From positions 1,633,389 through 1,653,896 of the forward strand of contig KQ482003.1 in assembly GCA_001430745.1 (NCBI GenBank): a stretch of 20,508 nt of DNA. The letters run 5' to 3'. The notes under the pieces were generated by a model that was given only the letters and a program-made list of their open reading frames with translations, did no database searches and was not told where the DNA came from. A program made the position numbers and the translations under genes. This document shows, piece by piece, positions 11,276 to 19,786 of the stretch (within the stretch, counting starts at the first letter, position 1; each line of letters opens with the position of its first letter). The DNA comes from Auxenochlorella pyrenoidosa. Its lineage: Eukaryota; Chlorophyta; Trebouxiophyceae; Chlorellales; Chlorellaceae.

Positions 11276-11879
11276 CTACGCGTTGCGAGCCCGCTTAACA
11301 GGCGCGGCCTCCTCCTGCTGTCGATCGTCGTCCCCTGGCGCTGACGCGGCCTCCTCCGCCTCCTCTGGCGCAGCATATCTGTCGTCTGTAACCTTGTTCA
11401 CCTTCTGCGCGCCTGCAATGCAGACGACACACTCGGCACAGCGTCAGCAGGCAGGGTGGCATTACGGCAGCGCAGTTGTGTTGCGCATTCCTCCACGCAT
11501 ATCTCTTTCCCTGCTGCTGCTCACCCAGCTGTTCATAGGCGCCAATGGCTGACAGGATGATCGGCTTGGCTTCTGGGAAGCCCAGGGTTGTGGCCAGCTG
11601 CGCCACGCGGTGAATCTCCTTCACAAGCTGGGCCGCGGCAGGGGAGTTTGCAGAGGGTGTAACATGGGCTGGTGGTGACGGCTCGCGCCTCCGTTTGGCG
11701 GGCTTGTCCTCCTGGTCTTGGGGGGTTGCAGGCACCGCAGTCCGTGCCACCAGAGTGCCACCGCACTTGTCACAGGTGGCAGCCCCCGAGGCGGGAGAGG
11801 GGCCTGGCGACGTTCCGACAACGGCACGGGCAGGGGAGCCCTCTTGGTCCGTCATCCCGCCTTTGCGCACTTCCTGCAT
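11276..11879 (-). CDS. Unrecognised small protein, about 163 aa, two exons
   Basis: I do not recognise this family. Exon A runs 11879-11525 and exon B 11412-11276. The junction is phase 1 (CTG G / GC GCG) and gives YEQLG-AQKVNKVTD; the donor GTGAGC and acceptor TTGCAG are good. The product starts MQEVRKGGMTDQEGSPARAV and has one CDKC pair, half of a zinc knuckle. Next come a Pro/Ser and basic stretch (KPAKRRREPSPP), which could be a nuclear signal, and a helical segment AAQLVKEIHRVAQLATTLGF. An acidic tail rich in Glu, Asp and Ala ends in KRARNA. The ATG at 11855 is an alternative start. The CATGCAG just before GAAGTG could instead be a splice acceptor, which would make this the 3' part of a longer gene. 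Probably nuclear; function not predicted. Confidence 0.55.
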
Positions 11880-11977
11880 GAGATGCCAGGGAAGAATGCA
11901 GGGGCTGTGAGCGCTATGCAAGTGTCACTTCCTGGGCAGGAAGTGACGGTCACTTCGTGTGATGTGTCAACACTTCC
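11868..11977. promoter_or_regulatory. Cluster of CACTTCC / GGAAGTG motifs
   Basis: Five copies occur in 110 bases: CACTTCCTGC at 11868, GTCACTTCCT at 11924, AGGAAGTGAC at 11938 (opposite orientation), GTCACTTC at 11949 (last base differs) and CACTTCCTGC at 11971. A perfect 10-base palindrome GCGCATGCGC follows at 11979-11988. The cluster lies over the start and upstream region of the small minus-strand gene and may be its promoter or 5' UTR element. Confidence 0.55.
11924..11947. repeat. Perfect 10-base inverted repeat with 4-base loop
   Basis: Arm GTCACTTCCT (11924-11933), loop GGGC, arm AGGAAGTGAC (11938-11947). The right arm also forms a second palindrome with the following bases: AAGTGAC, G, GTCACTT (11941-11955). 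The two pairings exclude each other. Confidence 0.8.
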
Positions 11978-12272
11978 TGCGCATGCGCACTTGCAAGGCG
12001 AGGCGCCCGCAGGGGACGGTGTCGGTGCATACAGACCGGCCTTCCTCAAAGATGCACCGCCCTTGCATTATCAGACAAATCCCACTCAGGATCATACTCA
12101 AGGCGAAGCGCGGCGCTGTTCACACAAGTCGACAGAGGCAAAGGCTCTGAACATGCGATGGTATCCTTCACAGCCCGCCCGCCTCCGCTCTCACCCTTCG
12201 ATTTGTGTAGTTGAAAGTCAAGCTTGAACCGTACAAGCGCGACTGGGCACTGCTATGTTCGGGCCCGTGTGG

Positions 12273-12296
12273 GTCCGAGCACCTGAGGCTCGGGAC
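12273..12296. repeat. Short hairpin
   Basis: GTCCGAGC and GCTCGGGAC can pair as eight base pairs with one bulged G around a 7-base loop ACCTGAG. Surrounding bases do not extend it into a tRNA. Role unknown. Confidence 0.5.
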
Positions 12297-12714
12297 GGCT
12301 ACCGCTGACAATCTTGGCTCGGAACACGCTTCAGATGGTGGAACAAAGGCTGCGAAACTGCGATGGTGCTCTTGACAGAGGCAGCGCCGCCACTCGGCGC
12401 CACCCTGGCCCCGCTACAGCCACCCTTGCAGCTAGCAGACCCTTGGGTGGAGGGGGCGAGCACAATGTTCGCCCCCAAGTGCTTGACTGGCAGCTCTTTG
12501 CATGCCCTTCAAGACCACGCCGAGCACCTGACAACAAATGCATGACCAAGCTTGATGCATGAGCATTAGCCTCGCTGCCTGGCCTGCGCAGCAACGGGAA
12601 TTGTGCACGGCTTCCTCCAAAGCATCAAGGCTCACCAATGCAACCTTTCTACTGTTCTTGACACATTATGCTGATATCTCCGTTCACATTCAAATGGAAC
12701 AGCGTAAAATCAAA

Positions 12715-14117
12715 TCATGATTGCTGCTCGCTGCCGCCTGCTTCTGCTGCTGAGTCATCTGCTGCCGTCGCTGCACTGCTGCTGCCCACACCCCCTTCCA
12801 CCTCTGCTGCTGCGGCCGCACCCCCTGCCCCTTGGAGAGCCCGCGCCTCTGACATTATCTGCTGGAACTTGCTGCCCTGCCGGCCTCGCAGCGCCTCCAC
12901 CAGCGACACCACGTGCTGCCGCGTCTCCTCCAACGGCACGCCCTGCGGGCCAGCATGGATGGATGGGGCGAGGGCCGGGCATGCCCTCATGAATGGGCCG
13001 ACGGGGGCTGGTCACACCAAAGGTGCTCTGCAGCACCAGCCGCCGCTCGCAGTGCATGCATTGTGCCTGCATGGCGCTGCCCAAAGCCCTCACACCAGCC
13101 CGCCTCCGGCCCCGCCTACGGCCCCACCGTGTCTATCACAAAGTCGGCCCGCCGCCGCTTGTCTGCGTCTGGCACCTGCCGCGCCAGCATGGCCGCCAGC
13201 TTCTCCTCGTGCATGCCTGGCCGCGCCAGCGCGCGCGCCCGCTGCGCCTCTGCCGGCGCGGAGACCACCGCCACGGCGTCGCAGCCGCCCTCCGCCCCCG
13301 TCTCGTAGAGCAGCGGGATGTCGAGCACCACCAACCGCTGCCCCGCGGCAGCCTGGGCGGCCAGCCAGCGCGCCTTCTCCGCCGCCACCAGCGGGTGCAC
13401 GATGGACTCGAGCAGGCGCAGGGCCTGGGGGTTGCCCACCACGCGCTTGCTCAGCTCTGGCCGGCTGATGGCTGCGGGCGGGGCCGGGCAGGCAGGCGCT
13501 TGCAGGCTGTTTATCAGCACTAATGCATCAACAAGTGCAGTGCAACAGCAGCGTGCAGCGGTTGGCACCGTGCTTGCGGCCCAGCACTCATGCAGGTAGA
13601 AGCTGCGGCAGCCAGCATGCCACCAAGCCGGATCCGGCCCTGCTCACCGCCATCAACCGCCACCCCGGGGAAGGCCGCCTCGACGGGTGCCACCGCCGCG
13701 CCGCCGTTGTACAAGTCGTGCACCACCTGGAGCCGAGAATCCCAAGGTCAGGTTGCAGGCTGGGTGCAGCCAGTGAGGGGGGAAAGCAGCGGCCATCTAT
13801 GGAAGCCCTGCGGGCGCCATTGTGCAGGCAGGCTTTCCTGGCAGCACACACCTGGTCCGAGTCCAGCACTGGCACGCCCAGCTGCCGCAGCCACTCGGCC
13901 ACTGTTGATTTGCCCATGGCAATGCCTGGGGGGGAGGAGTGAAGGGAGCAAACGTGTTGGGCGGCAGCGGTGCCGGCGACTACAGGGAGGGCAAGCGGCA
14001 GGGCATGCAGGGGCTGGCGGCGACCCTCGCGCTGCCATCTACGTCCTTTCAATCTTATGCACGACAGAACCCACCTCCTGTGAGGCCGAGAATGAACGGA
14101 GAGAAGGAGTGGTCCAT
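12715..14117 (-). CDS. coaE: Dephospho-CoA kinase (CoaE), 255 aa, 5 exons
   Basis: Catalyses the last step of coenzyme A synthesis, ATP-dependent phosphorylation of the ribose 3'-OH of dephospho-CoA. Exons: 14117-14075, 13925-13852, 13726-13648, 13471-13128, 12942-12715; phases 1, 0, 1 and 0 all agree. The P-loop at residues 14-22, GGIAMGKST, is split by intron 1 after GLTGG. LDSDQVVHDLY (35-45) is the substrate-site Asp motif, and HPL (91-93), [10 protein letters not shown] (115-124) and FVIDT near 180 follow the family order. The protein is slightly longer than bacterial CoaE because of a C-terminal Ala/Gly/Ser-rich tail of about 45 residues from ALQGAGG. Met at P-loop position 18, where Ser or Thr is common, is tolerated since flanking Gly, Lys and Ser are intact. 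ATG 14117 leaves a very short leader, so a cytosolic enzyme is most likely. The start is only 57 bases from the proposed WTAP start. Confidence 0.95.
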
Positions 14118-14173
14118 TCCTGGGGTGCCTTGGGACTGCAAGTGGGCGTTTCAGATTGTCCAGGGGTGTCCGG
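14118..14173. promoter_or_regulatory. Compact bidirectional region between coaE and WTAP starts
   Basis: Only 56 bases separate the ATG of coaE (14117, minus) from the proposed ATG of WTAP (14174, plus). Both core promoters must lie within or over the neighbouring 5' exons unless the WTAP start is elsewhere. No TATA-like box is visible. Confidence 0.5.
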
Positions 14174-15861
14174 ATGCTGAGATCAAGCTTGGAAACGTGC
14201 GATCAATGCCAGCGACACCTTCGCCATGCAAGACAACATGCTTTGCTGCACGGTGGCTCGATTGCTGCTTTTTGTACTTCTTCCGCGCGTGTGCACCTTG
14301 CAAATTGATAAGCACTGTCGCGATCAACCGACGCAGCCTCAGCTTGGCGAACACTCATGGTGCGCGCTTGTTTTGCTGCTGCAGGGCTGCGTTGCTCCTG
14401 CAGTGTGTTGTGCAAGATCTAAAGCGTGCATCCACGAGCTGCGGCGTGCTCTGTCTGCCACTCTGCCCGCAGGCAGCGGCGGCGGCGGCAAACGAGTGGG
14501 AGGCAGCGTTTGAGCAGGAGCGGCAGGGCGTGCTGCGCGGCATCACTGGCCCGCTCACACCTCTGCTGGTGCTTGAAGAGCTGCGACGGTGGGTGGGCCC
14601 TCCCTGCCAGTATGCCGCACCACGTGTGCATGCAGGCGGTGGCCCACCGCCTCCTCGCCCACCAGCCCACCCCAGCACGCCGCCCCACACGCCATCTGAG
14701 CACATCACCCCGCCTGCTGCCCTCCTGCAGCGCCCGGGCAGCAGAGGAGCAGCTGGCGGCGCAGCTGGCGCGGCTGCAGGCGCGGGAGGCCGGCCTGGCG
14801 GCGGCCGTGTGCCAGGCGCAGGCCGAGAACCTGCAGCTGCGCCAGGCGCTGCACGTGGCCAAGCAGGCGGCGGAGCCGTCGGTGGTGCAGTTGCGGCAGC
14901 TGCTGCTGGACCCGGCGGTGAACCGCGAGTTTGCGGGGCTGCGGTCGGAGCTGGAGGCGCGCACGCGCGAGCTGGCGGCGGCGCAGCGCGAGCTGGCGGC
15001 GCGGCAGTTTGGGCCCGACCCGCTGCTGGCGCGCGTGAACAAGCTGCAGGCAGGGCCGGCTGCTGCTCCCCTGCTCGTTGCTGCTGCCTGCTTTCTGTGG
15101 TGCCGCGGCACCTGTGCAGACCGGGGCCGCTGGTGGTGGCGAGCAGCGGGCACTGCTGCTTGGGGATCGGTCTTTGTGCCCTCCTCGCTCCAGCGCTGCC
15201 TGCAGCAAGAGGCGTGGCTGGCACGGACACACCGGCTGCATGCTGCCCGCCTCGGCGCTCAGCCTGACCTCCCGCCCTGGCCTGCTGCATGGTTTGCCTC
15301 TCTCCTGCCTCTCCCCTGCGCACCAGTCGCTGCCCCCTCTGCCCACCCAGGTCCCGTGGCTGTGCCCCTGCAGGAGGAGAATGCCGACCTGCGGCGGCAG
15401 GTGGGCGAGAGTCGAGCGCAGCAGCTGGAGCGGACGGTGGCGGCAGCGAGGGAGCAGCTGGAGGACGTGCGGAGAGTGAACGCGGGTGGGCAGGGGTGGG
15501 GGCTGGCGGGACCAGGGACTGCATGGAACAGCTGTGCACCCCGCAATGCTCCTTTTGCCTGTGCACATTGCCGAGCCCACTCCTACCTCAGTAGTGTGCA
15601 CCATCCTCTGTCGCCAGGGTCGAACCCTTCGCCTTGCCGTAGTGCTGCCGACACCCAACACCTGGGCGTACCTGCCCCTGCCATCGCCTGCCTTCTGCTT
15701 CCCGCCATCCCTCTCACTTCCCTGTCAGCCCCGCTGCTGCTGCTGCTGTTGCAGAGTTGGAGCAGCACGCCTTCTCTCTGGAGCTGCAAGCGGAGCAGCT
15801 GGCGGAGCAGCTTATGCTGTCCAAGCATGGCAGCGGGCCAACGATCACAACGCGGCGGTAG
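14174..15861 (+). CDS. WTAP: WTAP/FIP37-type m6A methyltransferase complex subunit, about 235 aa
   Basis: Non-catalytic coiled-coil subunit that anchors the METTL3/METTL14 (MTA/MTB) mRNA N6-adenosine methyltransferase in the nucleus. Exons: 14174-14227 (uncertain), 14473-14588, 14731-15049, 15374-15485, 15755-15861. The diagnostic stretch is residues 105-124: EPSVVQLRQLLLDPAVNREF, like QPSVAQLRSTMVDPAIN in human WTAP and the LLLDPAIHEEF part of FIP37. It is followed by ELEARTRELAAAQRELAARQ, FGPD and NKLQ-EENADLRRQ. Nearly all of it is heptad-like Leu/Ala/Glu/Gln coiled coil. The NKLQ/EENADL junction matches FIP37 (LQEEN) and uses a GC donor. Exon 1 is chosen because MLRSSLETC resembles LRGSLKNC of FIP37; its donor CAT/GCAAGA is weak and an extra exon may exist. 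The protein is shorter than plant FIP37 (about 330 aa), mostly at the ends. The exons from 14473 on are firm. Confidence 0.87.
15050..15373 (+). other. GC-AG intron of WTAP, stop-free and divisible by three
   Basis: Donor CAG/GCAGGG and acceptor CCCCTGCAG join NKLQ to EENADL exactly as in the family. The intron is 324 bases (108 codons) and has no stop in the reading frame, so unspliced RNA would stay in frame. Confidence 0.75.
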
Positions 15862-16324
15862 CAGCGCGGGTGGCGGCACAAAGCAGCGCGATGGCATGCC
15901 AACGCTCCTGGCACCGGCTGGAGTTGCTGAAAAATGTAACAAGCTCTCAAGCCCTATTTCCTTCAGCGCAGCAACCCAGGGGAGTAGAAACATGAGTTGC
16001 AGGTCGTGTAAGGCAGGTGGTGTGCGCTACCGCAGGTTTTATCCTCAGCTGCTTGTGCCACTGCGGGCAACGCACTTCTTTACCTGGCACTTTCACAACC
16101 AATTTACAAGGCAGGACTGCCACTTTGAGTCGTGCTTGATTGAAGATGTTCGAGGGTAAGCAGCACAGAGGCTGGCACCGAGCGCTGCGCGGCGGCACGA
16201 TGTCCTTTCCTCTTTCCAGATGTAAGGCCTGCCTTCCTGCCGGCAGCCTCCAGCTGCACCTCGACCTTTAGATCATAAACAGCAATCCTGCCAATCCCTG
16301 GGCTGACGGTCACACGGACAGAGG
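15862..16324 (+). other. Spacer between WTAP and the prolyl hydroxylase gene
   Basis: It contains the WTAP 3' UTR and the promoter or 5' UTR of the next gene, in the same direction. At 16205-16219 a CT-rich run ends in CAG directly before ATGTAAGG; this resembles a splice acceptor and could belong to a 5'-UTR intron. No coding signature is seen. Confidence 0.45.
15935..15939 (+). terminator. TGTAA polyadenylation signal of WTAP
   Basis: The chlorophyte TGTAA signal lies 74 bases after the TAG stop at 15859-15861, a usual distance for a short 3' UTR. Another TGTAA occurs at 16220. Confidence 0.65.
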
Positions 16325-19300
16325 ATGGGCGGCTCGCTCTCGACTTCAGGCTTGGGCAGGGACAAGCCAGACGGACTGGGCACCCTGGGCATAAGGCCTG
16401 AGCAAGCCAAGGTCACGCCCAGCCCAGCCAGGACCCTGCCTGCACCTGAAGACTGCGTGGGGACCTTGGACGAGGACTCTGGTGCGCTGGTTCCTGTCCG
16501 ACTGGGATTGAGGAACAAGGGGCCTGCAGGGAGGATGCTGTCGGCTTGCCAACGCCAGCTTCCGTGGCGCCGCCTGGGGCTTGCGCCCGCCGCCGCCCGC
16601 CGTTGCCTGACGCGCCTGTGCATAGTCTCCTTGGGACTTCCTCCTTCTTGATGAAAGCAGGCTTTGTCACCTGGCGCCTCAGCGCGGCGGATGTGCGATC
16701 GGCTCTGCAGACCAGCGGGCACAGCTGCACCTCGCCGCACTTCGCCATCCCGCCTGCCTCGCTGCCGCCCGCTTGCAAGGCGCTGTTGGCGCAGCACCAC
16801 TGGCGCCTGGCCTGCATCCTGGGTGGACAGAATGGTGCACTGGCAGTGGCTCTGGAAGTGAGTGGACTTGAGGGGTCCAGGCCTGCCCTGGGCGGCAGCA
16901 ATGCACCAACAGAAGAGCCCTAGTTGGCAGCGCTTGGTTGCCGAGTGTGCGCCTGCTGCAAAGCCCCTCACACCCACTCGATAGTCTGCCTGTCAATTTA
17001 TCCTCTTGGCTGCCAACGCTGAACCTGTGCAGTGGCTTGGGGGGCCCGCCTACCCTGGCACCGACAGCCCCTCGGTGTGCTGTGAGCTGCGCCTCGAGGC
17101 ACATTGTCTGCCTTGCCACGACAGCGAGGGTAGGGTGCAGGGGCAGCAGCTGCTGTCGGGCAGGCGCCGCTGGGTACAACACGCCTTCAACGAGACACAA
17201 ACAGTGGCAGGCAAGCTGCCTGTGCTTCTGTCGTGAACCTCACATCGCGGCAGCACGGCAGCGCGGGAGGTTCAACAGTGCTCTTCAGCGCCATGTTGCT
17301 TCGAGCTGCAGCTTGCTCCTTTCTTGCAACTGCCATTTGGTGCTCCTCAGGCTGGCCACCCCTTGCTGTTCCCGCGCTTGCTCCCTACTTGCAGCTCTGA
17401 CTGCTGCACTGGACCAGGGCCTTGACCTGGATGCGTGCGATGGCCTGCTGGTGGAGGTCTGCTTTGAGGGCCTGGCCATGCATGTGCAGGTGGGGTAAGG
17501 CCTGCCAGCCACTTGACTTGCTGGCAGTGCACACCATCCAACAAAGGCACCCCAATAGAGGTTGTGTATGAGCAGCTGTTTCAAGCCTCATGCCGCATCC
17601 TGGGCTTGAGTGCAGGCCTGAAGGCACCATCCCTGTCGCTTTGTGATGTCCAAAGCTGTTGTTGATCCTGATTGCAGGGCCCTCTGCCCGGCTTGGTGGT
17701 GCATGAGTCACCTCTGATACTCAAGGCAAGCCTGGCCTCCGGGGTTTCTCATGCCATGCTCAGCAATTGTGCGCCTGCAGCTGGCTGTTGTGCTTTGTGC
17801 AGTGCATGATGGGTCCGTGCAGGGAGGCTAGGCGGAGCTAGGCTGCTAGCTATAGGCATGTCTGTGTACATACCTTTGGTAAATCCCAGGGCCAAGCTTG
17901 CCGGCCTAAGCCGTTGGGTGCTGCCTGTTGGACATCTGTTCCAGCTCAAGCGGAGCCCCGCCAATTTGAATGCCTGTTCAGGTTAGTGAGGATCCGGTGC
18001 TGTTGTTGGCAGATGGATTTCTGACGCCACGGGAGTGCAGTGCTGTGCGGGAGCTGGGAGCGCCGCAGCTCAAGCGCAGCAAGGTCTCTGCAGGTAGGAA
18101 GTGTGGGGAGAGGTTGTAGGTGGAGCACTGCAACGCTTGGAGTTGAAGCTGAGGTTGTGAGATCACAGCGTTCGTGAGGGACGAAGTCGCTGAACAGCCT
18201 GTCTCATGCAGCTTTTGCTTTTTCCACCTCAGCTCAAAGTGCTCTCTAAACCCCTAAGGAGGAAACCTCCCGAGCCTGCATCTTCCTCCTTGCCACAGGC
18301 GACGAGACGCCGCTCCGCACCAGCTGGGGCATGTTTTGCACCGGCTCCACTGCTGATCACCCTGTGGCTCGCCGGCTGGATGACCGCGTGATCAAGCTGA
18401 CCCAGCTGGCCTGTCAGGTGGAGGGCCGACGGTGAGGGGCAAGCTTGCATGCCCGCCAGTGTGCAACAGGCTGCAAGCCCGCCCGCAATAATCAAGTGGC
18501 ATCGGGCTGGGTTGCAAAGGGGTATGGTTATCAGCTCTAAGCCGGCCATGGCAGGCCGGCGATGTCGCTTGACATGTGCCGCGGGTGACAGACCCGCATT
18601 TGAGATGGTCTAAGGGTGAGGAACATGCGTCAGAGATGTTTGAATCCGTCGTGGTTGCTTGAAGGGAGCCAACCTATTGGCTCCTCTCTGCCGCATTTTT
18701 GCCCAGGCCCTTGACCCTTGGCGAGGCAACTCAAATTGTGCGCTATGACCCAGGGCAGGCAAGTAGGGCCTGGGACTTGTCACTTTGCTTGTGCCAACGC
18801 TTGCGGGCCGCTTTTGAGGAAGTGTGCTGCTGAATTTTGTTGATTGTTCTCGAGGAATGCACCAAGATTTCATCCCCGGCAAAATTTTAAATTGGAATGG
18901 AAATGGTAACTAGACAGCCAAGGATTTGCCCTGTCAATTTGCTGCAGTTCTACGCTCTACACATGGACAATCGGGCAGGCGATTGTGCACGACGGGCTGC
19001 CACTGTCATGGTTTACCTCAGGTGATGCTTTTCTTGACAAGCGAAACTGGCCCTACATATGCATGAGTGCCGGCCTAAACAAGAGTGCCACTTTGTGTTG
19101 CGGAGATTGCAAAGGGACAAGTTGCACGCGCAAACTCCTTCGGCACATTTAACCTAAGGTTTGTCCTTGAACCACACATGCACACTTGATCCTTGAACAT
19201 ATTGCACTCCCATGAACAATGCGGTCGCTCATGCTAACGCGATCCCGCCCCGGGGCCTGTCCTTGAACGTTGCAGCGACGTGGAGGCTGGCGGTGCCACC

Positions 19301-19786
19301 AACTTTCCTCGCTCCTCGGCCTACCCGCTGAGCCGCGCTCTGCAAACGTGCGCCGCGGGCTGGCACAACGAGCCCGCAGCTCCCAACACTCCGCCTCAGC
19401 TGGGCCGTGGCGGTCGTGAGTCCCGGCATGATGACTCAGTGGGGCAGCCCCGCCCCGCTGGACTACGCATTGAGCCACGCGAGGGACGCGCGGTTATTTT
19501 CTGGTGAGAGCATGTGAGAAGCCAGCAGGGTAGGAGGCAAGCAACCAGCAAGCCATCTAGCATCAATAGAGGAGGGAATTAAAGCAAAGGGGCATGCTGT
19601 CAAATCAACAGTCTCAATTAATTGTTCTACAGACTTTCATTTTTAAATTGCTTTGGCTATCCTTTGCTAACATTCAGGTCGCGCATGGCAAACGGCGAGG
19701 AGGATAAGTGCTCCATCCATGAGGCCGAGTCGGTAGTGCGGGGCACTAAGTGGATTGCCACCCGCTGGTGCCGTGAGGCTGCTTGA
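16325..19786 (+). CDS. Prolyl 4-hydroxylase with MATH-like N-terminal domain, 460 aa, 11 exons
   Basis: 2-oxoglutarate/Fe(II) oxygenase that hydroxylates prolines in protein, in algae often cell-wall proteins. Exons: 16325-16481, 16661-16857, 17033-17210, 17395-17489, 17678-17725, 17982-18093, 18299-18431, 18707-18758, 18948-19021, 19276-19503, 19678-19786; all phases agree. Residues 226-460 are the hydroxylase: DPVLLLADGFLTPREC, LKRSKV, RTSWGMFC, IVRYDPGQFYALHMDN with iron ligands His329 and Asp331, MVYLSDVEAGGATNFP, AVIFW, then His439 and 2-oxoglutarate Lys449 in VVRGTKW. A loop of about 60 residues between the last two blocks is longer than usual. Residues 54-209 have a MATH/TRAF-like pattern: FVTWRLS, HHWRLACILGGQNGALAVALE, CDGLLVEVCFEGL. 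The N-terminus MGGSLSTSG fits N-myristoylation, and there is no signal peptide. Introns 3, 5 and 8 have GC donors. Hydroxylase call firm; exon 1 and the MATH assignment are inference. Confidence 0.88.
17211..17394 (+). other. GC-AG intron 3 of the prolyl hydroxylase gene
   Basis: Donor CAG/GCAAGC, acceptor CTTGCAG, phase 1. It joins FNETQTVA to ALTAALDQGLDLD. The GT at 17234 (TC/GTGAAC) would put the next exon in the wrong frame, and without splicing the frame stops at 17234-17236. Confidence 0.7.
17726..17981 (+). other. GC-AG intron 5 of the prolyl hydroxylase gene
   Basis: Donor AAG/GCAAGC, acceptor CTGTTCAG, phase 0. It joins ESPLILK to VSEDPVLLLADGFL, which matches the usual N-terminal border of the hydroxylase domain. 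Confidence 0.7.
18541..18560. repeat. Perfect 7-base inverted repeat in hydroxylase intron 7
   Basis: Arms GCCGGCC and GGCCGGC flank a 6-base loop ATGGCA. It lies within the intron 18432-18706, and no role is apparent. Confidence 0.75.
18759..18947 (+). other. GC-AG intron 8 of the prolyl hydroxylase gene
   Basis: Donor CAG/GCAAGT is the textbook GC-donor sequence, acceptor TTGCTGCAG, phase 0. It joins IVRYDPGQ to FYALHMDN. The family reads this region continuously (RYxxGQxYxxHxD), so the splice site is fixed by homology. Confidence 0.85.
19162..19268 (+). repeat. Three direct CCTTGAAC repeats in hydroxylase intron 9
   Basis: TGTCCTTGAAC occurs at 19162-19172 and 19258-19268, and CCTTGAAC at 19191-19198. 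The last copy is just before the exon 10 acceptor. They may be traces of a small duplication. Confidence 0.6.

Larger units (their letters stand above)
11880..12714. other. Intergenic region between coaE and the small gene
   Basis: Both flanking genes are on the minus strand, so this holds the coaE 3' end and the promoter of the small gene. Apart from the motif cluster at its left end and the hairpin at 12273-12296, I see no coding signature. Open frames at 12314-12638 carry no known motif. An upstream exon of the small gene cannot be excluded. Confidence 0.4.

Noticed and set aside
13939..15267. Long plus-strand open frame of 442 codons
   Set aside because: It crosses coaE exon 1, the WTAP introns and two exon borders. 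Only the part at 14473-14588 is in the true WTAP frame. High GC content explains the lack of stops.
15617..15627. GGGTCGAACCC, minus strand GGGTTCGACCC, resembling a tRNA T arm
   Set aside because: The flanking bases do not form a 5-base T stem around a 7-base loop, no acceptor or anticodon arm is present, and it lies inside a WTAP intron.
14426..16159. Plus-strand open frame of 577 codons read as one protein
   Set aside because: It contains the real WTAP exons 3 and 4 but also intron sequence without conservation. Splicing to the last exon at 15755 restores the heptad pattern and a natural stop.
16273..16977. Minus-strand open frame of 234 codons opposite the hydroxylase exons
   Set aside because: It starts at a non-ATG codon, has no recognisable motif and mirrors plus-strand exons that fit a spliced gene.
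17490..17560. Possible extra micro-exon (CTPSNKGTPIE) between hydroxylase exons 4 and 5
   Set aside because: Its donor would be GTTGTG, which is weak, and direct joining of exons 4 and 5 already keeps the frame.
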